Below, in pieces: positions 25,589 to 32,143 of a DNA stretch of 64,000 nt. Under the pieces are notes generated by a model. That model had not been told where the DNA came from, ran no database searches, and saw only the letters and a program-made list of their open reading frames with translations. The DNA is from a virus. The translations under genes and the position numbers were made by a program. Each line of letters begins with the position of its first letter. Within the stretch, counting starts at the first letter, position 1. The stretch is from IMG/VR virus record IMGVR_UViG_3300042891_000377, positions 1-64,000 of that record, one strand, 5' to 3'.

Positions 25589-26281
25589 ATGATACTAAAT
25601 CCTATTGTTGAGTATGCAAGTATTTCAAAATGGGTAGCCGGACTGATTAACAAAAGCATTACTCCACACAACTTTGTCAGGCAACTTGGCAAACATCTTA
25701 ATAAACATCATTCAATTAAAGTTGATTACTATCGCGGAGACGATAGTATACTTTCACCGGGAGATTTTACAATTGGCGCAGAGTACGATCCATCCTTAGA
25801 TGAAGAGAGACGAAAGCAATTCAAACTAACACTTATAATTAATCAACCTAAAAAATCACCGTGGCTCATTACAGGCAAGATAGCGGACGATATCACACTC
25901 GAATTAGTTGAAGCATTAGTGCATGAATATAGACATCAACATCAATATAGAAGTCGTCGCTTTATGATGAATAGGGGATATGTTAACAAGCATAGTAATA
26001 ATACAACAAATGATCAAGAATATCTAGGCATGCCTGATGAGATAGATGCCTATGCCGCAAATATTGCTGCTAGATTTTATATTTTAAAATACAAGTTAAA
26101 TACAATTGAACCGATAGTAAGTTTGGATTTAGATCATTACCGTCGAACATTTGGAAATAATCATTTAGTAATGCGCAAATTATTAAAAAAGATTGCGCAA
26201 AATATATCTTATCTTAAGGCACACGACAATGGCAAAATCCGAAAAAGAAGTAAGTGTAGAGTCCGTAGACGACCACGTTAA
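25589..26281 (+). CDS. Putative zinc metallopeptidase-like protein
   Basis: 230 residues, start three bases after the previous stop. The centre has LVEALVHEYRHQHQYRSRRF, a HExxH zinc-binding helix (HEYRH), and about 45 residues later GMPDEIDAYAANIAARF, where the Glu or Asp could be the third ligand. This is the layout of SprT- or gluzincin-like phage proteins. The C-terminus is very basic (GKIRKRSKCRVRRR). The role could be virion maturation or simply structural. Confidence 0.5.
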   Translation: MILNPIVEYASISKWVAGLINKSITPHNFVRQLGKHLNKHHSIKVDYYRGDDSILSPGDFTIGAEYDPSLDEERRKQFKLTLIINQPKKSPWLITGKIADDITLELVEALVHEYRHQHQYRSRRFMMNRGYVNKHSNNTTNDQEYLGMPDEIDAYAANIAARFYILKYKLNTIEPIVSLDLDHYRRTFGNNHLVMRKLLKKIAQNISYLKAHDNGKIRKRSKCRVRRRPR

Positions 26282-26450
26282 TATGGCAGAAGATGCTGAT
26301 GTTTACGTGTTTGCAGTTAAAGCAGATGGTACTGCTAAGTTTGTAATGATACCAGAGTCTGATATTGGTGCAGTGCATTCAAACATTAAACTGATATTTG
26401 AAATACTTGGTATGGATGCAGATGTGTTAGAAACGCATACGTTACAATAA
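26229..26450 (+). CDS. Small T4-like hypothetical protein
   Basis: 73 residues if ATG 26229 is used (53-bp overlap); ATG 26283, just after the previous stop, is an alternative giving 55 residues. Core sequence DVYVFAVKADGTAKFVMIPESDIGAVHSNI looks like a two-strand, one-helix fold found in T4-like phages. No function known. It converges on the minus-strand small gene at 26442 with a 9-bp overlap. Confidence 0.5.
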   Translation: MAKSEKEVSVESVDDHVNMAEDADVYVFAVKADGTAKFVMIPESDIGAVHSNIKLIFEILGMDADVLETHTLQ

Positions 26451-26687
26451 GTAGTCACTGTATCTAAGAAGAAACATTGTTTGTAATTGATCATCCCAAA
26501 AGTCTAAACGAATGGTATTAGCATGTTCCCAATCATCTTGATTATAATCTCTATGCTCACGCACAGTGAATCCTAACGTAGTACGTAATCGCCAACTGAT
26601 TAGTACAGTAGCCTGACCATAATCCTCTATAATTTTATTTCTAAGATTATTCCAATTTTTATGCGATAGTGTAAGTGTTTTGGTCAT
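26442..26687 (-). CDS. Tiny 'FxLRW-tail' family protein 1
   Basis: 81 residues. The C-terminus IRLDFWDDQLQTMFLLRYSDY matches the xF-x-D-x-x-x-x-x-MF-x-LRW ending of five other small proteins in this window. The start is ATG 26687, inside the stop of the upstream gene (ATGA) and five bases after GAGG. A GTG two codons upstream is less likely. Function unknown; family members are early-type, very small and clustered. Confidence 0.6.
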   Translation of the reverse strand: MTKTLTLSHKNWNNLRNKIIEDYGQATVLISWRLRTTLGFTVREHRDYNQDDWEHANTIRLDFWDDQLQTMFLLRYSDYLL

Positions 26688-26920
26688 GCCCACCTCAATA
26701 CAAATAAAGTTAATTGTTCGTCAGTTTCAAATTCTAAAGTCATACCCTGTTGGTGTAACCTACCTCTAGGTAAGTTATCATCCATCCATGTGTAGATTTC
26801 TGGTTCATGCTTTAGCCAATAACTGATGTCGGCAATAACAAGATAGTGCCATGGCATTTCATCATCAAACGGACCTGAGGCTATAAACTTGCGACCATTT
26901 GCTCCATCTAATATACTCAC
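26684..26920 (-). CDS. Tiny 'FxLRW-tail' family protein 2
   Basis: 78 residues from GTG 26920, five bases after a GAGG that lies in the C-terminal codons of the upstream gene; GTG 26926 is an alternative. It ends LEFETDEQLTLFVLRWA. The codons for LRWA (TTG AGG TGG GCA) supply the GAGG ribosome-binding site of the next gene downstream. Contains PWHYLVIADISYWLKHEPE. No known function. Confidence 0.6.
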   Translation of the reverse strand: MSILDGANGRKFIASGPFDDEMPWHYLVIADISYWLKHEPEIYTWMDDNLPRGRLHQQGMTLEFETDEQLTLFVLRWA

Positions 26921-27102
26921 ATCCACCTCATTATAAACATTGACGCATCTTTTTCTGTGTCAAAGTATATGTCATAATAGCTGACATCCGGGCTCAGACC
27001 AATCCTACAATGATAAGCATCTTCAAATTGAGTCTGATTAATATCGCCGACATCTTGTAAAGCAAGTGCGGCATTATGTACAGCATTGACTGGTATCAGC
27101 AT
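26917..27102 (-). CDS. Tiny 'FxLRW-tail' family protein 3
   Basis: 61 residues from ATG 27102; a TTG four codons earlier is possible. It ends YDIYFDTEKDASMFIMRWM, matching the family tail. The ATG lies just after the stop of the upstream member. Sequence MLIPVNAVHNAALALQDVG begins like the next member (MIIPIRHLSYGN), supporting this start. Confidence 0.55.
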   Translation of the reverse strand: MLIPVNAVHNAALALQDVGDINQTQFEDAYHCRIGLSPDVSYYDIYFDTEKDASMFIMRWM

Positions 27103-27103
27103 G

Positions 27104-27304
27104 CTATCCGCCAAACTTTAATATAAACATTGTAGCCCACTGCTCATCTTCTATTTCTATAGTTCTATCATTGTTATAATATCGCCAACCTAACCCGCCT
27201 GATTGATTGTGCAGAACATACTTACGTGGACCAACATTATTCTCTAACCATGTAACCCGGTCTTGAATATTTCCGTAACTTAAATGTCTGATGGGAATAA
27301 TCAT
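27104..27304 (-). CDS. Tiny 'FxLRW-tail' family protein 4
   Basis: 66 residues, start overlapping the methyltransferase stop (ATGA). It ends RTIEIEDEQWATMFILKFGG, a diverged form of the MF-x-LRW tail. Contains NVGPRKYVLHNQSGGLGWRYYN. Probably co-translated with the methyltransferase gene. Function unknown. Confidence 0.55.
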   Translation of the reverse strand: MIIPIRHLSYGNIQDRVTWLENNVGPRKYVLHNQSGGLGWRYYNNDRTIEIEDEQWATMFILKFGG

Positions 27305-28455
27305 TTGGTAAAAACGTAGACGCCTTCGAACTTTTCACGCCCTGCTACTTTATCATTACCAACACCTGGTCGTGTGTTTAACATCATTTTGATAGTTTGT
27401 TTATATTTGAAGCCTAACTTCTCAGCAGTTTCAATCCAACGCTCGCATACTTTAAATTCTGTTTTACCACCTATTTTATAGTCGGCAATATTTGTAGCAA
27501 ACACACCATCACTGTTTAATCCCTTGTGTATGTTCTGCATAGTAGGTACTACATAGCCCTCAAACCATTCATCTAACGTATTAAACTGATTCATGCACTG
27601 TGTGGGTTCGTCACTGTACTTCTCTAAGTTAAAGTATGGTGGACTACTAAAGGCTAGATCTACGTCCTCCGGTTGGTACACTTCGCTGACATTCTTATGC
27701 AACTGGCCTCGACGTCCTATACTATCATAGATACAGTCGTTTAGGTAGTGCAGGTATTCAATTGTTTCTGTATTAGGATCTACAGCAGTGTAGTTATAGC
27801 TCATGTTACTACCACTGATACCCAATAGCCTGCCGCCATATCCAGCACTGTAGTCATAGACGTTACCCCATAAGACAGGACAAAGATACTCAACAATAGC
27901 ACGAGCATTCTGCGGCTTAAAGTTTTGAATATTTTCTCCTGTGACTAATTCTAGTGCCCGTCTAAGAGCAGTAGGACTCGCAAGATTATCGCCAGTCCTA
28001 AACTCAAAACATATCCTAATAGCTCGACGAAGCTTAGTGTCATCTAAAAATCTATCCTTTAAACTGTTACTACCGCGTCCTTTGGGTTCAGCAGTCATCA
28101 TATTAGGAAAGCAAAAACGATTGATACTCTGTCCTTGATTGTTACCTAGACCAATAGTTGCTTGCCCATTCAATCCTTCAACTTCGTTGTAACCGGCATT
28201 CTTTAATGTACGTATAGCAGTGTACAGACCCTGTTCTGTGTAGTAGTTAATAGGCACAATGTTAACGGAGCGATAGATGTTGTAGACTTCTTCGATGACC
28301 TGCTCAGGTGCTTGCTCATATCGTTGTTTGGTGTATTCTGCCAACTGGTCCGCTACTGCTTCGTAGCAGGTAAACACATCTAACCCTTGTAATAGAGCGT
28401 GTGTATGGTAATTGTCTGTACCCCAGGTACTATGTAAGTTTGCTATTCCTATCAT
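27301..28455 (-). CDS. DNA methyltransferase (N6-A or N4-C type)
   Basis: 384 residues from ATG 28455, which overlaps the upstream stop and has GAGG eight bases before it. Motif I appears as VYDYSAGYGGRLLGIS (SAM-binding glycine loop), an acidic YTAVDPNTETIEYL follows, and motif IV is LAFSSPPYFNLEKYSD (SPPY). I-before-IV order and SPPY indicate an amino-methyltransferase acting on adenine N6 or cytosine N4. It may protect phage DNA from restriction. No restriction enzyme partner lies nearby. Family members occur in T4-like marine phages. Confidence 0.75.
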   Translation of the reverse strand: MIGIANLHSTWGTDNYHTHALLQGLDVFTCYEAVADQLAEYTKQRYEQAPEQVIEEVYNIYRSVNIVPINYYTEQGLYTAIRTLKNAGYNEVEGLNGQATIGLGNNQGQSINRFCFPNMMTAEPKGRGSNSLKDRFLDDTKLRRAIRICFEFRTGDNLASPTALRRALELVTGENIQNFKPQNARAIVEYLCPVLWGNVYDYSAGYGGRLLGISGSNMSYNYTAVDPNTETIEYLHYLNDCIYDSIGRRGQLHKNVSEVYQPEDVDLAFSSPPYFNLEKYSDEPTQCMNQFNTLDEWFEGYVVPTMQNIHKGLNSDGVFATNIADYKIGGKTEFKVCERWIETAEKLGFKYKQTIKMMLNTRPGVGNDKVAGREKFEGVYVFTK

Positions 28456-28664
28456 CGTGCCCACCTCAATGAAAACATTAATGCATGTGCAGGATCACGA
28501 AAGTTAAATTCAATATGATTCCATCTGCCGTTTACATACCACTCACGCAATTCGGTAGGTAATTTAAATGTTTCAACACACCATTTGTATTCTTCTGTTT
28601 GGGTCATGTTATAGTCCACTGGTAGCATATTTAAGTTTAGTTGAACTCGTGTATATTTGTACAT
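28452..28664 (-). CDS. Tiny 'FxLRW-tail' family protein 5
   Basis: 70 residues from ATG 28664, sharing a base with the upstream stop. It ends EFNFRDPAHALMFSLRWAR. The codons of SLRWAR provide the GAGGTG ribosome-binding site and the ATG of the methyltransferase. The rest (MYKYTRVQLNLNMLP, WCVETFKLPTELREWYVNG) is charged. Function unknown. Confidence 0.6.
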   Translation of the reverse strand: MYKYTRVQLNLNMLPVDYNMTQTEEYKWCVETFKLPTELREWYVNGRWNHIEFNFRDPAHALMFSLRWAR

Positions 28665-28891
28665 TATTCGTGTTTTAGATAAAAGTAAGTTATGTATTCT
28701 TCTGCTTCTTGTCTTCGACGCAGGTCCCAATGCCAGGTATCGTAGCTCATTCGGCGCACACCACGACGATTATCAAGTTCGTGTACCATATCATTAATAG
28801 TAGCACTCCAATTCAGAGCATTTTCAACAGTGTCAGTATGTTCAACACTCATTACTAAATGCCCACCATCTTGATCTAATAGGATTTTCAT
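28664..28891 (-). CDS. Small early protein, head of the minus-strand operon
   Basis: 75 residues, ATG 28891 six bases after a perfect TATAAT, so leaderless expression is predicted. Sequence MKILLDQDGGHLVMSVEH and a WHWDLRRRQEAEEYITYFYLKHE end suggest a distant member of the tail family. It heads a chain of overlapping genes reading to 26442. No function known. Confidence 0.6.
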   Translation of the reverse strand: MKILLDQDGGHLVMSVEHTDTVENALNWSATINDMVHELDNRRGVRRMSYDTWHWDLRRRQEAEEYITYFYLKHE

Positions 28892-28897
28892 ACTGTT

Positions 28898-28926
28898 ATT
28901 ATATACTCAGTTAATGAAAAAGTCAA
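28898..28926 (-). promoter_or_regulatory. Sigma70-type promoter, minus strand
   Basis: On the minus strand: TTGACT (28926-28921), 17-bp spacer, TATAAT (28903-28898), six bases, ATG 28891. It is divergent from the plus-strand promoter at 28940. Confidence 0.8.
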
Positions 28927-28939
28927 TGGAATATTTTGG

Positions 28940-28968
28940 TTGACTTTTTGGTAAAATGGCTGTATAAT
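28940..28968 (+). promoter_or_regulatory. Strong early-type sigma70 promoter (repeat family)
   Basis: TTGACT (28940-28945), 17-bp spacer, TATAAT (28963-28968). The spacer contains TTTTGGTAAAATGGCTG, nearly the same as at 29393, 63373 and 63727. Confidence 0.85.
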
Positions 28969-29000
28969 AGCACTTATACACTAAAGCAATGGAGCACACA

Positions 29001-29396
29001 ATGACATACACATTTGATGAAAACTTAGTTAGCGACCTGCACAAAGATGCACGTGGTTCACGCCCAGATGAATACTTTTGGGAAGAATGGACCAACATTG
29101 ATGCTGCTGGCAAACAGTCGATTTGGGAACGTTTATTGGGTGAACTTGATGTTGCTATCGTTGAAGAACAAACCCGTGAACAATTAGCAATTGCTAGTTT
29201 TGAAAAACACGTTGCTTCGTTGGGATCAATCAGCAACTCACGTAAACAATCTATTAGATGGATTGTTGAAGGGTTGGCTCTTACGGATTCAGATAAAATG
29301 TATGGTGGTGATTATATCTGCTACAAGTTAGGTCTACCATACAGTTATGCTAAAGAATTTGATGAAGTATTGCAGGAATTAGCACTTTTTAGTTGA
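29001..29396 (+). CDS. Early-type hypothetical protein
   Basis: 131 residues from ATG 29001, placed six bases after GGAG; the ATG at 28989 contains that GGAG and is less likely. Sequence MTYTFDENLVSDLHKDA, DEYFWEEWTNIDAAGKQSIW and SRKQSIRWIVEGLAL. Acidic, with no catalytic motif. Its promoter belongs to a repeated set of strong sigma70 elements, so it is probably expressed immediately after infection. Confidence 0.6.
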   Translation: MTYTFDENLVSDLHKDARGSRPDEYFWEEWTNIDAAGKQSIWERLLGELDVAIVEEQTREQLAIASFEKHVASLGSISNSRKQSIRWIVEGLALTDSDKMYGGDYICYKLGLPYSYAKEFDEVLQELALFS

Positions 29397-29421
29397 CTTT
29401 TTGGTAAATTGACTGTATAAT
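29393..29421 (+). promoter_or_regulatory. Strong early-type sigma70 promoter (repeat family)
   Basis: TTGACT (29393-29398), 17-bp spacer, TATAAT (29416-29421), followed by a leader ending ACACAGGAGCAATAA shared with 63750-63788. Confidence 0.85.
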
Positions 29422-29454
29422 GCTATACATACACTAACAACACAGGAGCAATAA

Positions 29455-29727
29455 ATGAACGCTAAACAAATTACTACTGCTTTAATTCAAGGTACTTTTA
29501 CCAACGAAGAATTAGCCAGCATTATTGATGCTGTTAAGTATGCTCGTTTGAACTTAGGCAAAGCAACTAAACGTAGCTTGTCTGTTGGTGACAAAGTTCG
29601 TTTTGCTAGCTCACGTAGCGGCCAAACAATTACAGGTACAGTGCGCAAACTTGCTATTAAAAATATTGTTGTAGATACTCCGCTAGGCGCATATCGTGTA
29701 CCAGCTAGTATGTTGGAGGCAGTATAA
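29455..29727 (+). CDS. Small SH3-like T4-type protein
   Basis: 90 residues with AGGAG before the ATG. A helical N-terminus (TNEELASIIDAVKYAR) is followed by a compact beta domain: SVGDKVRFASSRSGQTITGTVRKL, IVVDTPLGAYRVPASMLE. The GDKV...G-T-V...VPASML pattern occurs in marine T4-like phages and suggests an SH3/KOW-type barrel. Possible nucleic acid or protein binding. Its stop overlaps the next start (TAATG). Confidence 0.6.
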   Translation: MNAKQITTALIQGTFTNEELASIIDAVKYARLNLGKATKRSLSVGDKVRFASSRSGQTITGTVRKLAIKNIVVDTPLGAYRVPASMLEAV

Positions 29728-29927
29728 TGAACATTGACGATATGATTATTACTAATAATATCAGTCAGGCAATCTTTGATGCTGATATCGCAATTCAAGG
29801 TGAGGACACTGCTATTACCAACTGCATCAATTGGCTGGAAGAGTTTGAGTTTAATAATGTTGAATTAGAAATGATGTCACAGGCTATTTTAGTAATTTTA
29901 CGCGAACGCGATAACAAGGAGCAATAA
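29727..29927 (+). CDS. Small acidic early-type protein
   Basis: 66 residues coupled to the upstream gene by a one-base overlap. Very acidic and helical: INWLEEFEFNNVELEMM, AILVILRERDNKEQ. No cysteine, no signal peptide. Possibly an inhibitor-type early protein, but nothing specific is visible. Confidence 0.5.
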   Translation: MNIDDMIITNNISQAIFDADIAIQGEDTAITNCINWLEEFEFNNVELEMMSQAILVILRERDNKEQ

Positions 29928-29928
29928 A

Positions 29929-30102
29929 ATGGCAGGCAAAGCAACTTCGGTATACCTAACAGTATCAGTTAAAGAAACACACAAGACAGCATTCCATAAA
30001 CAATTCTTTAATATGACTGGGTTAAATCAATACGTTGCTACTGACGAATTTAAAGAAAAGTATCCTACTACTGAATTTTACATTACCAAAGAAACATATT
30101 GA
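29929..30102 (+). CDS. Small early-type hypothetical protein (57 aa)
   Basis: ATG 29929 follows AAGGAGCAATAAA by normal spacing; stop TGA ends at 30102. Sequence begins MAGKATSVYLTVSVKETHK and ends EFYITKETY. Basic N-terminus, aromatic C-terminus. Tightly spaced after the 29727 gene. Its 3' end contains the -35 box of the next promoter. Confidence 0.55.
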   Translation: MAGKATSVYLTVSVKETHKTAFHKQFFNMTGLNQYVATDEFKEKYPTTEFYITKETY

Positions 30103-30127
30103 CTTACAACAAAAAGGACTGTATACT
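30099..30127 (+). promoter_or_regulatory. Sigma70-type promoter-like element
   Basis: TTGACT (30099-30104), 17-bp spacer, TATACT (30122-30127). It abuts ATG 30128, so a transcript from it would start inside the gene; ATGs at 30146 and 30158 could then be used. Confidence 0.45.
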
Positions 30128-30367
30128 ATGTTAAACACTAACACAATGGAACAAGCAATGGTTAATACACTTTATTCGATGCAAAATGCTTTTGTAAAAC
30201 GCAAGTTTGACCCAACTAAGAAAGCAGACTTGGCAGTTTACAAACAGTTTATCACAACTGGCTCATGGGGTGATGCTCCTTGTCCGTTTGAACTCGAATG
30301 GCCTGCGCTGAATATTCCTAGTATGATTGAGCGTAAGATTTCGGAATACACTGTGCGCAATATTTAA
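30128..30367 (+). CDS. Small early-type hypothetical protein
   Basis: 79 residues from ATG 30128 with AAGGA nine bases before; alternatives ATG 30146 and 30158. Sequence contains MVNTLYSMQNAFVKRKFDP and WGDAPCPFELEWPALNIPSM. No domain recognised. It closes the early-type cluster and is followed by a terminator. Confidence 0.5.
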   Translation: MLNTNTMEQAMVNTLYSMQNAFVKRKFDPTKKADLAVYKQFITTGSWGDAPCPFELEWPALNIPSMIERKISEYTVRNI

Positions 30368-30385
30368 ACCTAGTATCGACTAACC

Positions 30386-30410
30386 AAAGGCTCTTCGGAG
30401 CCTTTTATTT
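30386..30410 (+). terminator. Rho-independent terminator
   Basis: AAAGGCTC / GAGCCTTT stem with TTCG loop and a T-rich tail. Confidence 0.85.
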
Positions 30411-30414
30411 TGGC

Positions 30415-30422
30415 TATAAATA
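30415..30422 (+). promoter_or_regulatory. T4-late-type promoter TATAAATA
   Basis: Perfect TATAAATA just after the terminator, heading the structural gene block 30441-33888. Confidence 0.65.
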
Positions 30423-30440
30423 TTATATTAGGAACCAATA

Positions 30441-30719
30441 ATGGCGTCATACTCACTAACTGCTACCAACACAAGTCAACAGAGCCCTGTACTTAAGAAG
30501 GGAGTTATTATATTGTATTCATCGGTATCAATTTATTTTGTAGTAGGTGAAAATCCTGTAGTTGATCCTAACAAGTGCGCACTGCTACGTGCCGGCGAGA
30601 GTAGAGAACTGCGTTTTCCTGTTAAGTGTAGTCGTATTGCTGTGCAGGCAGTCAGCACACCCGGAGCAGTAACTATAACTGAACAAGCTGGCGGAGTAAA
30701 AGCTAGCTGTACAGCATAA
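30441..30719 (+). CDS. Small structural-like protein
   Basis: 92 residues, beta-rich and Ser/Val rich: SVSIYFVVGENPVV, ALLRAGESRELRFPVKCSRIAVQ. Resembles small head or neck decoration folds in T4-like phages but without a diagnostic motif. It is first in a late-promoter unit, with TTAGGA before the ATG. Confidence 0.5.
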   Translation: MASYSLTATNTSQQSPVLKKGVIILYSSVSIYFVVGENPVVDPNKCALLRAGESRELRFPVKCSRIAVQAVSTPGAVTITEQAGGVKASCTA

Positions 30720-30724
30720 GATTA

Positions 30725-30732
30725 ACTAAATA
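30725..30732 (+). promoter_or_regulatory. Late-type promoter ACTAAATA
   Basis: ACTAAATA ahead of the 30750 gene; AAGAGA follows as ribosome-binding site. Confidence 0.4.
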
Positions 30733-30749
30733 CACTAAAGAGAATAGTT

Positions 30750-31406
30750 ATGTCAGCAAACGGAATATCAACTTTACTAACCAAAGAACTACGCCAGAAG
30801 GCTAAATTAGATTTGGCAGCAACTGATCGTGCTGCCGACGGCAATCCTCGTGCTACTTACGATCTAACCTTATTGCCAACACAATATAACGGGAATGTTA
30901 TTATTGATAATCCCAATGCAGGTGGGTTAGTTACTGGTCGTCCTTGGATTGAAACAGTGTCGACATTTACATTCTACGAAGCATTTGGCACTACTACAAC
31001 AATATCAACTACAAAATTTGTTAGTGGTAATAAAATTTACGCAGAATCATCAACCTATGATGTTCCAAGTTATCAAAACGCTCGCATAGTTGTTAACGAC
31101 ATTCAAGTTGCTAACACTGCGCTACGTGGTCATACATTAGTAGTATTAGATTCATATGGCGATGTTGTCGCAGGACCTACCCAATATGATACCTGGGACC
31201 TAGCTGGTGCACCGGGTGCTCGTGCTGCTCTTGCCAGTGCATTAAGTTCAGTAGCCAGCGGCCGCATTGCGGTGTTAGTATCGTACGATGCAACAGGACT
31301 AGATGCCGGCATACGTTCAGCGATTAATACCGGTTACGGATCTACTAACAGTAATACTTGGGTATCTACTAGAGCTAGCCATATCTTTATTGGTGAGAAG
31401 GTTTAG
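30750..31406 (+). CDS. Virion-like protein with ILEI/FAM3-like domain
   Basis: 218 residues. The C-terminal half (about residues 110-218), IVVNDIQVAN, RGHTLVVLDSYGDVV, YDTWD, SVASGRIAVLVSYDATG and SHIFIGEKV, follows the pattern of the ILEI/FAM3 (PANDER-like) domain: LVVLD-x-x-G-x-V, FDTW, GRIV-x-V-x-DD and a terminal FIG-x-K. Such domains occur in animal cytokine-like proteins and some bacterial and phage surface proteins, where they may bind glycans. The N-terminal half is a short linker. The assignment is by eye. Confidence 0.55.
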   Translation: MSANGISTLLTKELRQKAKLDLAATDRAADGNPRATYDLTLLPTQYNGNVIIDNPNAGGLVTGRPWIETVSTFTFYEAFGTTTTISTTKFVSGNKIYAESSTYDVPSYQNARIVVNDIQVANTALRGHTLVVLDSYGDVVAGPTQYDTWDLAGAPGARAALASALSSVASGRIAVLVSYDATGLDAGIRSAINTGYGSTNSNTWVSTRASHIFIGEKV

Positions 31407-31413
31407 GTAAATA
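31406..31413 (+). promoter_or_regulatory. Late-type promoter word GGTAAATA
   Basis: GGTAAATA ending six bases before ATG 31420; a near-leaderless message is predicted. Confidence 0.35.
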
Positions 31414-31419
31414 CATATT

Positions 31420-31692
31420 ATGAAGATAGCAGAATTATTCAAACACATGATTGACTTGTTGGCGCAAGAAGAAGCTCAAGGCGACCAATCACAGGAAAAT
31501 GGTTCCGATGATACTGGAATGATGGTACCTCCATTACAGCAAAAAATAGAACTGCACAAAAAAGCACACGGTTTGGATAATGTCTATGATCAATCCAATG
31601 ACGGCACACCCGATGAGCTTACTATTATCAAACGTAACGCAGGTATAGCGTCAATTACTACTCCAGACGAAGACGAACCGTTTGAAGGATAA
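31420..31692 (+). CDS. Small MKxxEL-type virion-like protein
   Basis: 90 residues, MKIAELFKHMIDLLAQEE opening followed by an acidic low-complexity region and LQQKIELHKKAHGL. Like other MKxxEI/L proteins here it may be a prohead or virion component. No ribosome-binding site is apparent. Confidence 0.45.
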   Translation: MKIAELFKHMIDLLAQEEAQGDQSQENGSDDTGMMVPPLQQKIELHKKAHGLDNVYDQSNDGTPDELTIIKRNAGIASITTPDEDEPFEG

Positions 31693-31702
31693 GGAGTAAT
31701 CC

Positions 31703-32143
31703 GTGTCCTTTACCCAAGATTTATTTACCCAAAGACGAAATTTTGAAGATGGCAATACCCGTATAGGTCAACTTGACCGTATTTGGTATGACGAACATCG
31801 TAATGCCTTTTACATCGGTGATGGAACAACACCAGGTGGTAGATTAATTGGCGGAGGCGGTGGTGCTGGTCTTGGATACAATACCAAACTAATCACCACA
31901 GCTAGTTATACAGTTATACAAGATGACTATTACGTTGGCGTCAACTATGCTGGTACCTGTACTATTACTCTACCGGTAAGCACCAATGGTGATAAAGTTG
32001 TAATTAAAGATGAAAGTGGATTAGCCAGTGTAAATCATATTATACTTGCTGGCAATGTTGACAATGATCTGGGTGGTGCTGTCCTAGCTATGGACAATGG
32101 AGCCATCCATATGATATACCGTGATGGGTGGAGAATAATCTAA
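31703..32143 (+). CDS. Tail fibre accessory-like protein
   Basis: 146 residues from GTG 31703 with AAGGAG before it. The N-terminus QRRNFEDGNTRIGQLDRIWYDE and AFYIGDGTTPGG is the fibre N-terminal module; a beta-rich C-terminal domain has YTVIQDDYYVGVNYAGTCTI and VVIKDESG. This resembles short tail-fibre or trimerisation modules of T4-like phages. It is coupled to the next gene by an overlapping stop-start. Confidence 0.6.
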   Translation: MSFTQDLFTQRRNFEDGNTRIGQLDRIWYDEHRNAFYIGDGTTPGGRLIGGGGGAGLGYNTKLITTASYTVIQDDYYVGVNYAGTCTITLPVSTNGDKVVIKDESGLASVNHIILAGNVDNDLGGAVLAMDNGAIHMIYRDGWRII

